37,902 nt of DNA, taken from contig JAFSAC010000047.1 in assembly GCA_017442265.1 (NCBI GenBank), positions 1 through 37,902 on the forward strand, in the 5' to 3' direction. The translations under genes were made by a program, and so were the position numbers. Position 1 is the first letter of the stretch, and every line of letters starts with the position of its first letter. Source of the DNA: Clostridia bacterium. GTDB taxonomy: Bacteria; Bacillota; Clostridia; Oscillospirales; Acutalibacteraceae. Shown piece by piece: positions 9,659-16,265 of this stretch. The notes beneath the pieces were generated by a model. That model had not been told where the DNA came from. It did no database searches and was given only the letters and a program-made list of their open reading frames with translations.

Positions 9659-11338
9659 TTACGGGATGTTCTTGAAGAGGTCTTTCACCATATAGTAGGA
9701 CATCTTCGGGCGGCGGAATTCATCCACGAGGCCCTTGTTGTTAAAGTGACGGGCACGGTTGATCTCTTTCGCAGACTTGATATCCGCATACTGCCACACC
9801 AGGGTGCCGCAGAAACCGTCGGTGGCCACAGACAGGTCGATGATGGTTTTGATCATATCGCACTGATACTGCATGGTCCACTTGTCGCCGGAGAAGTTGG
9901 AGTAACCATACAAAGCGGCACAGCCGAACTCGGACATCACGATCGGCTTGTCGCCAACGCCTTTTTCTTCGGCGATCTTGCGGGCACCTTCGATGAAGCC
10001 CTTCCAATCGTTCAAGGTGCCGGCGTACCAACCCATATAATAGTTGAGCGAAATAAAGTCCACCAAATCCAGGCAGATATCCGCCGGATAACGGTTGCAG
10101 GCGTAGGTGATGAGGCGGCTGGAGTCCATGCCGCGCACCAGCTCGGTGAACTGACGGGTCATCTCATACACTTCCGGCAGCTCCGTCTTGATCTCATTAT
10201 GCATACCCCAGACGATGATAGAGGGGTGATGATAGTACTGCTCCACCATTTCGCGGTGCATATCCAGACCGCGTTTGATCAGAACCGGATCCACGGTGGT
10301 CACGTCGTTATACAGCGCACCCCACATCGGGATCTCACTCCAGAACAGAATGCCTTCCCGGTCAAGGTAATCAACCCAGGTCTGGCTCTGCGGGTAGTGA
10401 GAGCCGCGAACCATATTACAGTTGAGGTTCTTAATGATCTCAATATCACGACGGTTGATGTTCGCCGGAACCGCGAAGCCCCAGTCGGCATGCTCTTCGT
10501 GACGGTTGACACCCTTGAAGAAGATCTCCTTCCGGTTGAGGAAGAACTTCATATCCTGCACCTTGATCTCACGGAAACCGATCTTTTCAACCAGGTCGTC
10601 CTCCGGCAGGAGGATATGAACGGTGTAGAGGTTGGGCTCGCCAACACCCCACAGCTTAATGTTGTCAAGGTGAATGCCTTTAATCTCCACCTTGCCGTCC
10701 ACAATCTTCGCCGCCGCGTTAAAGACGGTGTCATCGTCGATCTTCACTTCAACCGGGATCTCGCCGCTGGCGCCCTTCACCGCAAAAGCCACGGTGACGT
10801 CGGCGGCGGTCAGGTCGTCGTTCAGCTCATAGGAAATGCGGTGGGAATCGATATAGGCATGATGAAACTCGCTGATCTCCACACTACGAATGATACCGCC
10901 GTAGTGATACCAGTCAGCATCCTGCATCGGGATGGTGTTGGAGCGGTTGGGAGCGGAATCGGTGCGAACCACCACGGTATGGGTGCCGGCCTCTACATCA
11001 GCGGTGAAGGAGAAGGCCGACCAGCCGCCGTAATGACTGCCGAGCAGTTGACCGTCCAGATACACTTCGCTGTCGTTGAGCACCGCACCGAATGCCAGTT
11101 TCAGGGTGCAGGCGTTACACACGAATTCTTTTTTGTACCAAGCGACACCGATGTAACCGAACAGGTCCAGCGCCTGGGTGTTCCAACAGCCCGGGACGTT
11201 CAGGTGGCGGTGATCCGCCGGGAAATTTTCAAACCATTTCTCGTCGCGACCGACCTTTTTCGGGTCGATAGCGAACAGCCAATCGCCGTTCAGCGAGATA
11301 ACGTTTCTTTTGTAATGCTCACGGTAAATGTGTTCCAT
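9659..11338 (-). CDS. uidA: Glycoside hydrolase family 2, probable beta-glucuronidase (or related beta-uronidase)
   Basis: A retaining GH2 glycosidase expected to release hexuronic acid from glycosides or conjugates. It has 559 residues with the GH2 order of sugar-binding, Ig-like and TIM-barrel domains. The acid/base Glu382 is in WGMHNE and the nucleophile Glu470 in VMSEFG. NNK at 533-535 matches the N-x-K motif that contacts the substrate carboxylate in beta-glucuronidases, which argues against a beta-galactosidase. There is no signal peptide, so it acts in the cytoplasm on imported substrate. It is the last gene of the uronate operon, 24 bases after uxaC. The partner genes form the galacturonate branch, so a beta-galacturonidase or mixed activity remains possible. 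The gene symbol should be read as tentative. Confidence 0.85.
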   Translation of the reverse strand: MEHIYREHYKRNVISLNGDWLFAIDPKKVGRDEKWFENFPADHRHLNVPGCWNTQALDLFGYIGVAWYKKEFVCNACTLKLAFGAVLNDSEVYLDGQLLGSHYGGWSAFSFTADVEAGTHTVVVRTDSAPNRSNTIPMQDADWYHYGGIIRSVEISEFHHAYIDSHRISYELNDDLTAADVTVAFAVKGASGEIPVEVKIDDDTVFNAAAKIVDGKVEIKGIHLDNIKLWGVGEPNLYTVHILLPEDDLVEKIGFREIKVQDMKFFLNRKEIFFKGVNRHEEHADWGFAVPANINRRDIEIIKNLNCNMVRGSHYPQSQTWVDYLDREGILFWSEIPMWGALYNDVTTVDPVLIKRGLDMHREMVEQYYHHPSIIVWGMHNEIKTELPEVYEMTRQFTELVRGMDSSRLITYACNRYPADICLDLVDFISLNYYMGWYAGTLNDWKGFIEGARKIAEEKGVGDKPIVMSEFGCAALYGYSNFSGDKWTMQYQCDMIKTIIDLSVATDGFCGTLVWQYADIKSAKEINRARHFNNKGLVDEFRRPKMSYYMVKDLFKNIP

Positions 11339-11362
11339 GATGTGTTAACCCCTTTCCCCCAT

Positions 11363-12589
11363 TTAAAATTCAAAATAATTTTTCGCGTTTTCATAGCAGA
11401 TGCCTTCGATGATCCGCTTTAAGGACGCTTCGTCGTTCGGGTATTCGCCCTCTTCCACCCATTTGCCAACAAGGTTACAGAGGATGCGACGGAAGTATTC
11501 GTGACGAGTGTAAGACACAAAGCTTCTCGAGTCGGTCAGCATACCCACGAAATTGCCCAACGTACCGAGGTTCGCCAGCGCCTTCATCTGCTCTTCCATA
11601 CCGTCGCGGTTATCGTTGAACCACCAGCCGGAACCGAACTGAATCTTGCCGCGAACCGGACCGCGCTGGAAGTTGCCGAGCATGGTGCCGAGCACGTAGT
11701 TGTCCTTCGGGTTGAGGCAGTAAAGAATGGTCTTCGGCAGCAGGTCTTCCTTATCCAGTGCATTGAGGAGTTTCGACAGGTTTTCGGCGATCTCGAAATC
11801 GTTGACCGAGTCAAAGCCGGTATCCGGACCCATTTTCTCGAACATACGAGAGTTGTTATTCCGCATCGCACCGATGTGCAGCTGCATCACCCAACCGCGT
11901 TTCGCGTATTCCTTGCCGAGGAAGATGAGGGTTTCCACCAGCTCGTCGTTGAAGGTGTCGATCGCGTGATCGGACAGCCGGCAACCGTGCTCGTGGAAGT
12001 AATCCATTCTCTCGGTGATGTCCGGTTTAATATCGTTGAGGTTCGGACGGAAGGTAGGCAGTACCTTCGTCTCAAAATCTTTGAGCTGATCGTGATATTC
12101 CAGCGTATCGTACGGATCATCGGTGGTGCAGATGACCTTCACATTCGAACGGCGGATGAGATTTTTCGCAGAAAACTCCGGTTTCTGCAACTGTTCATTA
12201 CAGATATCCCAAATTTCCTTCGCAGTCTCAGGGGTGAGCGGCTTATCGATACCGAAATAGCGTTTCAGCTCCAGCGCAGTCCAATGGTAGATCGGGTTGC
12301 CGATGAGCAGCGGCAGGGTCTCGGCGAATTTGCACCATTTTTCAAAATCGGTGCCGCCGTTGCCGGTGATCATTTCCTCGTCCACACCGTTGGAACGCAT
12401 CTGACGCCACTTGTAATGGTCGCCGCCGAGGAACAGGTCGTACGCATTCTTGAAACGGTAGTCCTCCGCGATCATCTTCGGGGACAGGTGGCAATGATAG
12501 TCGATGATCGGCATATTTTCCGCATACTTTTTATACAGCTTGCGGGCGGTCTTGTTTTTGAGCATAAAATTGTCGTTGATGATTCCCAT
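11363..12589 (-). CDS. uxaC: Uronate isomerase, compact form
   Basis: It isomerises D-glucuronate to fructuronate and D-galacturonate to tagaturonate. It is an amidohydrolase-superfamily barrel with the metal-binding HxH in DYHCHL (His32, His34). Strong family landmarks are DYRFKNAYDLFLGGDHYKW near the N-terminus, the TTDDP segment, the QLHIGAMRNNN segment, and FGSGWWFND followed by MLTDSRSF-SYTRHEYFRRIL near the C-terminus. At 408 residues it is about 60 shorter than the usual 465-470. Against my memory of the E. coli protein, two helical stretches are missing, one after the FRP motif and one after the SDHAID motif. All recognisable active-site segments remain, so it looks like a natural short form rather than a broken gene. 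A GGAG site precedes the ATG. Confidence 0.93.
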   Translation of the reverse strand: MGIINDNFMLKNKTARKLYKKYAENMPIIDYHCHLSPKMIAEDYRFKNAYDLFLGGDHYKWRQMRSNGVDEEMITGNGGTDFEKWCKFAETLPLLIGNPIYHWTALELKRYFGIDKPLTPETAKEIWDICNEQLQKPEFSAKNLIRRSNVKVICTTDDPYDTLEYHDQLKDFETKVLPTFRPNLNDIKPDITERMDYFHEHGCRLSDHAIDTFNDELVETLIFLGKEYAKRGWVMQLHIGAMRNNNSRMFEKMGPDTGFDSVNDFEIAENLSKLLNALDKEDLLPKTILYCLNPKDNYVLGTMLGNFQRGPVRGKIQFGSGWWFNDNRDGMEEQMKALANLGTLGNFVGMLTDSRSFVSYTRHEYFRRILCNLVGKWVEEGEYPNDEASLKRIIEGICYENAKNYFEF

Positions 12590-12601
12590 ATCCGTTCTCC
12601 T

Positions 12602-13978
12602 TTACAAAGTCACTCCGTCTTTGAAGATAGAAATCTCGCGGTAATCGTTTATCTCATTGCGCGTTTCCTTACCCGAAGCGACCTCTACCACAAACTGTAC
12701 CAGTTCATCGGTCAATTTGTCAGGGTCACCGGTGATGAAGGGGGACGCGTCAAAGTCGATCCAGTTTTTCTTGGCATTGGCCAGCCGGTTATTGGTGGCG
12801 ATCTTCACGGTCGGCACCGCACCGCCCAGCGGAGTACCCCTGCCGGTGGTAAAGAGGATCAGATGAACCCCTGCCGCCATAAGGTTGGTCACCGCCACGA
12901 TGTCGTTACCGGGGCCGTTAAGAAGCGAAAGGCCGTTTTTGGTGAGCCGGTCGCCGTAATCCAACACGTCCACCACCCGACCGAGTCCGCCCTTCTGCAC
13001 GCAACCGAGCGATTTCTCCTCGAGGGTGGTAATGCCGCCCTTTTTGTTGCCGGGGGACGGGTTTTCATAAATCACCTGGCCGTGGCTGGCGTAGTAATCT
13101 TTAAAGTTATTGATAAGCTTCACGCACTTTTCAAAAACCTCTTCCGATTCACACCGCTCCATAAGCAGGTGCTCGGCGCCGAACATTTCCGGCACCTCGG
13201 TCAGCACACAGCTACCGCCAAACGCCGACATCTTATCGGCAAATCGACCCACCAAGGGGTTCGCGGTAATGCCGCTGTAGCCGTCGCTGCCGCCGCATTT
13301 GAGACCGACCTTCAGTTTGGAAATATGTACCTTTTCCCGTTTGAAGGTATCGGCGTACGCCTGCAGTTCGCGAATCAGGGCAACACCGTCCGCCACCTCG
13401 TCCGCCGATTCCTGGCAGTTGAGGAATTTGACCCGACGGTCATCCCATTCACCCAGCACCGTTTTAAAAAGATCGATATTATTGTTCTCGCAACCAAGTC
13501 CCAGCACCAACACGCCGGCGGCATTGGGGTGGTTAACCATACCCTTAAGAATCTTCTGGGTGACCGTCTGGTCATCCCCCAGCTGAGAACAGCCGAACGG
13601 ATGCGGGAAATACCGCGCGCCGGTCTTCTCGGCGATCTTCTGGGCGATCTTATTAACACAGCCCACCGTGTTAACGATCCAAATCTCGTTCCGGATGCCC
13701 ACTTCCCCGTTCTCCCGGACATAGCCGTCAAAGGTGAGGTCGGTATCCTCCGGCAGAATGCCGTAGTCCTTATAACGGTAGGTGTAGGTCAGGTTTTCGG
13801 ACAGGTTGGTTTTCACGTTATGGGTGTGCACGTGCTCACCCTGTTTAATATCCGCCGTCGCGTGACCGATCGGATAGCCGTATTTGATGATATCCTCGCC
13901 CTGCTGAATATCCCGCAGTGCGTATTTATGGCCGTCCTCGAGGTTCACCTCGACGTTGTCCAGCTTATTAATCAACAT
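12602..13978 (-). CDS. uxaA: Altronate dehydratase
   Basis: It dehydrates D-altronate to 2-keto-3-deoxy-gluconate. The N-terminal SAF-like domain (DNVEVNLEDGHKYALRDI to PIGHATADIKQGEHVHTHN) is followed by the UxaA catalytic region with FPHPFGCSQLGDDQ, LGLGCENNN, LKCGGSDGYSGITANP and the late TTGRGTPLGGAVPTVKI segment. I chose ATG 13978 (MLINKLDN, 458 residues). An in-frame ATG at 13990 abuts the AGGAG site with no spacing, whereas 13978 lies 12 bases after it, so either start is possible. The start overlaps the 3' end of uxaB. The N-terminal domain is about 20-25 residues shorter than in E. coli. The C-terminal half contains several cysteines that probably hold iron. Confidence 0.93.
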   Translation of the reverse strand: MLINKLDNVEVNLEDGHKYALRDIQQGEDIIKYGYPIGHATADIKQGEHVHTHNVKTNLSENLTYTYRYKDYGILPEDTDLTFDGYVRENGEVGIRNEIWIVNTVGCVNKIAQKIAEKTGARYFPHPFGCSQLGDDQTVTQKILKGMVNHPNAAGVLVLGLGCENNNIDLFKTVLGEWDDRRVKFLNCQESADEVADGVALIRELQAYADTFKREKVHISKLKVGLKCGGSDGYSGITANPLVGRFADKMSAFGGSCVLTEVPEMFGAEHLLMERCESEEVFEKCVKLINNFKDYYASHGQVIYENPSPGNKKGGITTLEEKSLGCVQKGGLGRVVDVLDYGDRLTKNGLSLLNGPGNDIVAVTNLMAAGVHLILFTTGRGTPLGGAVPTVKIATNNRLANAKKNWIDFDASPFITGDPDKLTDELVQFVVEVASGKETRNEINDYREISIFKDGVTL

Positions 13979-15263
13979 ATTTTGCCACATCTCCTGCCAA
14001 GAAGGTCAGATCCTCGTCCCAGAAATCGACGTTCGCCAGAATTTCTTCCACGCTCTTTTCCTTCATAAACGCCATGACGTCCGGATCGTCGTTCGGGGTG
14101 CCCTTTTTGTAGAACTCAATGAGTTTTGCAAAGGAGAACAGAAGGTTCTGCGGCTTCTCGCCGGTGCGCTTAATATACTCCAAGAGAGAGGGCAGTACCC
14201 GGACCTTGAATTTGCTGACGCTATTCAGCGAAATGGAGGCGCACAGGTGTTTGATGTACGGATTCTTAAACCGGATAAACACGTCCTCCGCATATTCCTT
14301 CAGTTCGCTTTCCGGCAGATCGAGGGTCGGGATCACTTCATCGAAAATACATTTCCGGACAAAGGAGTAGATCTCTTCGTTTTCCATACATTCCTTCACC
14401 GTTTGAACCCCGGACAGCAACGCATACGGGATCATCGCGGTGTGTGCGCCGTTCAAGATGCGGACCTTACGGACGCGGTAGCGGTTGAGATCGTCGGTGA
14501 CGATGACGTTGAGATTCGTCTTATCAAACGGAATCTCTTTGAGAATGCTCTGCGGCCCTTCGATCACCCACAGGTGGAAGAACTCACTGGTGTTGAGCAT
14601 ATTGTCTTCGTAGCCGAGGTCGATCTTCTCGTCCCGCGGATAACCGGTCACAATACGGTCTACGAGGGTGCTGCAGAACACGTTTTCCTCTTCGATCCAT
14701 TTTTTGAAGCCGTCGCCGAGGTTCCAATCATCCGCATACTGGAGAATGATCTTTTTCAGCTCCAAACCGTTCTTCTCGATCAGTTCACACGGGAAGAAGA
14801 TAAAGCCGGGCAGTCCCAGGGTGAAACGGCGGTTAAGCAGGGCGGTCATCTTCGCCGGGAAGGATTTCGGCGGGGTGTCGTTCAGTTTATCCTCCGCTAC
14901 GTAAGCGATACCCGCTTCGGTGGTGTTGGAAACCACAAACCGGAAATCCGGATTTTCCGCCAACTTCAGATACGCTTCGTAATCCTCGTACGGATTTACC
15001 GTGCGGGAGATCACGTCGATCTTTTTGGAAACGGAAACCGGGGTGCCGTTGTCGTACCCGCGGATAATGTGGGTATACACACAATTCTGCTTCTGAAGCA
15101 TATCGCACATACCCTGCGCGATCGGCTGAACCACCGCGACACTGCCGTTAAAATCGGTTTCTTCATCCAAAATCTGGATCATCCAATCCACAAAGCCGCG
15201 TAAAAAGCCGCCTTCACCAAACTGAATGATCTTTTCGGGACGTTCAGGTTTTGCAAAATTCAT
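13968..15263 (-). CDS. uxaB: Tagaturonate reductase (altronate oxidoreductase)
   Basis: A mannitol-dehydrogenase-family NADH enzyme that reduces D-tagaturonate to D-altronate. IIQFGEGGFLRGFVDW near the N-terminus, FVVSNTTEAGIAY, CSTLVDRIVTGYPRDE, the catalytic-region KVRILNGAHTA and NPYIKHLCASISLNSVSKFK all match UxaB. The fructuronate reductase UxuB starts quite differently. I chose ATG 15263 (MNFAKPERPEK, 431 residues), which lies 9 bases after AAAGGA. The upstream in-frame ATG directly abuts that site. It is shorter than the roughly 483-residue E. coli enzyme, mostly in the C-terminal part. It is the first gene of the uronate operon. Confidence 0.93.
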   Translation of the reverse strand: MNFAKPERPEKIIQFGEGGFLRGFVDWMIQILDEETDFNGSVAVVQPIAQGMCDMLQKQNCVYTHIIRGYDNGTPVSVSKKIDVISRTVNPYEDYEAYLKLAENPDFRFVVSNTTEAGIAYVAEDKLNDTPPKSFPAKMTALLNRRFTLGLPGFIFFPCELIEKNGLELKKIILQYADDWNLGDGFKKWIEEENVFCSTLVDRIVTGYPRDEKIDLGYEDNMLNTSEFFHLWVIEGPQSILKEIPFDKTNLNVIVTDDLNRYRVRKVRILNGAHTAMIPYALLSGVQTVKECMENEEIYSFVRKCIFDEVIPTLDLPESELKEYAEDVFIRFKNPYIKHLCASISLNSVSKFKVRVLPSLLEYIKRTGEKPQNLLFSFAKLIEFYKKGTPNDDPDVMAFMKEKSVEEILANVDFWDEDLTFLAGDVAKYVD

Positions 15264-15295
15264 AAAGCACATTCCTTTCCAGTCTTTATGGTTTC

Positions 15296-15346
15296 ATTAT
15301 AGATTAAGAAACTCTTGTTTTCCTTTAAATTTTGGCTCTATTTGGC
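15296..15346 (-). promoter_or_regulatory. Promoter of the uronate operon with direct repeats upstream
   Basis: A perfect TATAAT -10 box on the minus strand (15296-15301) has no acceptable -35 at 16-18 bases (only AGGAAA-like). Just upstream, two GCCAAA repeats (15331-15336 and 15341-15346) stand 10 bp apart, one helical turn. A weak -35 beside in-phase direct repeats suggests activator control. The activator is not identified. Confidence 0.5.
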
Positions 15347-15424
15347 AAAAAGTAGTAAAATGTTGTTGTAATTTTTTGTTTTATTATGAAAAAATCACCC
15401 GAGTACCGATTTCCTATAAAAAAT

Positions 15425-15451
15425 GACCCTCTGCCGGATTGGCAAAGGGTC
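15425..15451 (-). terminator. Terminator of the trxA-FTR-like operon
   Basis: GACCCT/AGGGTC and TGCC/GGCA arms with one mismatch and a 5-base loop, followed on the minus strand by CATTTTTTAT. It starts 23 bases after the stop of the small cysteine-rich gene. The plus-strand side also has a CTGTTTTT tail. Confidence 0.85.
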
Positions 15452-15474
15452 TGTTTTTGCAGGTTTTCAAAGGG

Positions 15475-15675
15475 TTAGCCCCGACTTTTATAGTACAGCT
15501 TACAGTGACAAAAGCCCTCAAAGTCCGGGTCGTTCATCTGCTGACGAAACTCCTCGCAGATGCATTTGTTTTCCGGGGTACGGGCGATCCGGCAGGGACA
15601 ATACCCGCCGGTGCGTTTGAGTCCCTCCCGGATAGCGTCCACCGCTTCCCGATCGGGGTTTAAGGTAACAGCCAT
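15475..15675 (-). CDS. Small ferredoxin:thioredoxin reductase catalytic-domain-like protein
   Basis: A 66-residue protein with six of its cysteines in three CxC pairs: CPC at 26-28, CIC at 38-40 and CHC at 56-58. This matches the plan of the ferredoxin:thioredoxin reductase beta subunit (CPC, CPC, CHC), which holds a 4Fe-4S cluster next to a redox disulfide. The middle pair is CIC rather than CPC, and spacing differs from the plant/cyanobacterial enzyme. The protein is much shorter than the roughly 110-residue chloroplast form and has no alpha subunit nearby. It starts 10 bases after the thioredoxin gene, so a redox partnership with that thioredoxin is a reasonable inference. It could instead be a simple Fe-S electron carrier. 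Confidence 0.8.
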   Translation of the reverse strand: MAVTLNPDREAVDAIREGLKRTGGYCPCRIARTPENKCICEEFRQQMNDPDFEGFCHCKLYYKSRG

Positions 15676-15685
15676 AACGTCCCCC

Positions 15686-15994
15686 TTAATCCAGCAAGGC
15701 CAGTATTTGTGCCTTGTCGCGACCGCCGACCGCCATTTGCTCGACTACACCGTTTTTCATCACGATGAGGGTCGGAATGCTCTGCACCCCGAATTTGATC
15801 GCCAGTTCCGGATCGCGGTCCACGTTGATTTTTCCGACCACGATATCCTCCCGCTCGTCAGCCACCTCGTCTACAATAGGGGACAGCATCCGGCAGGGCA
15901 TACACCATTCCGCCCAAAAATCCAGCAAAACCGGTTTTTGTTCCTGCAACACCGCCGTGTCAAAATTTTCTTTGGTAATTTCAACGATCGCCAT
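15686..15994 (-). CDS. trxA: Thioredoxin with CMPC active site
   Basis: A 102-residue single-domain thioredoxin for cytoplasmic disulfide reduction. It shows the fold landmarks FWAEWC at 26-31, the cis-proline SIPT segment near 72-75 and the NGVVEQMAVGG C-terminal strand. The active site is W-C-M-P-C (Cys31, Cys34), with Met in place of the usual Gly of CGPC. That residue tunes redox potential and partner choice in the family. There is no signal peptide. It has an AAAGGAGG ribosome-binding site and its own promoter, and is followed by the FTR-like gene. Confidence 0.95.
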   Translation of the reverse strand: MAIVEITKENFDTAVLQEQKPVLLDFWAEWCMPCRMLSPIVDEVADEREDIVVGKINVDRDPELAIKFGVQSIPTLIVMKNGVVEQMAVGGRDKAQILALLD

Positions 15995-16025
15995 AAGAAT
16001 CCTCCTTTACTGAGATCTTACTTTT

Positions 16026-16054
16026 ATCATACCACGTTTCGTGCGAAAAATCAA
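16026..16054 (-). promoter_or_regulatory. Sigma-A promoter of trxA
   Basis: TTGATT (16049-16054) and TATGAT (16026-16031) are 17 bases apart on the minus strand, and the predicted start is about 25 bases upstream of the trxA ATG. Confidence 0.8.
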
Positions 16055-16084
16055 CGAACGAAAAGCCAAAGAGTGAAAAAGTAA

Positions 16085-16116
16085 AATCGGCACCCTTCCA
16101 AAGAAGGATGCCGATT
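16085..16116 (-). terminator. Terminator of tRNA-Lys
   Basis: AATCGGCA/TGCCGATT and CCTTC/GAAGG arms with one mismatch and a CAAA loop (plus strand), directly after the tRNA CCA end. On the minus strand it is followed by TTACTTTTTCAC. Confidence 0.88.
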
Positions 16117-16192
16117 TGGTGAGCCATCGGGGATTCGAACCCCGGACACCTTGATTAAAAGTCAAGTGCTCTGCCAACTGAGCTAATGGCTC
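16117..16192 (-). tRNA. trnK: tRNA-Lys (anticodon UUU)
   Basis: A 76-base cloverleaf. The acceptor stem GAGCCAT pairs with ATGGCTC, the D arm has TAGCTCAGTTGGCAGAGCA, and the anticodon loop is CTTTTAA with anticodon TTT at 16157-16159. The T arm GGGGTTCGAATCCCC is canonical. The 3' CCA is encoded. It is a single tRNA gene with its own promoter and terminator. Confidence 0.98.
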
Positions 16193-16207
16193 GTAATACG
16201 CTTAAGT

Positions 16208-16236
16208 ATTATACCCAAACGAGCCACACTTGTCAA
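16208..16236 (-). promoter_or_regulatory. Sigma-A promoter of tRNA-Lys
   Basis: Perfect TTGACA (16231-16236) and TATAAT (16208-16213) with a 17-base spacer on the minus strand. It lies in the gap after the spoIIE stop, 15 bases upstream of the tRNA 5' end. Confidence 0.92.
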
Positions 16237-16265
16237 GCAAAATCTGTTAAAAACAAAACTTTTTA

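Noticed and set aside
11501..14068. An 855-codon open frame on the plus strand, and a similar 558-codon one at 9746-11422
   Set aside because: They lie exactly antisense to uxaC/uxaA and to the GH2 gene, with low-complexity His/Arg/Val-rich translations and no family motifs. They arise from the codon bias of the real genes.
15331..15346. The repeats upstream of uxaB as a catabolite-repression (cre) site
   Set aside because: They are direct, not inverted, and lack the TGWAARCG-type core.
16193..16265. A possible second tRNA or terminator after spoIIE
   Set aside because: Only the tRNA-Lys promoter is visible, and no cloverleaf or T-tailed hairpin is present between spoIIE and the tRNA.
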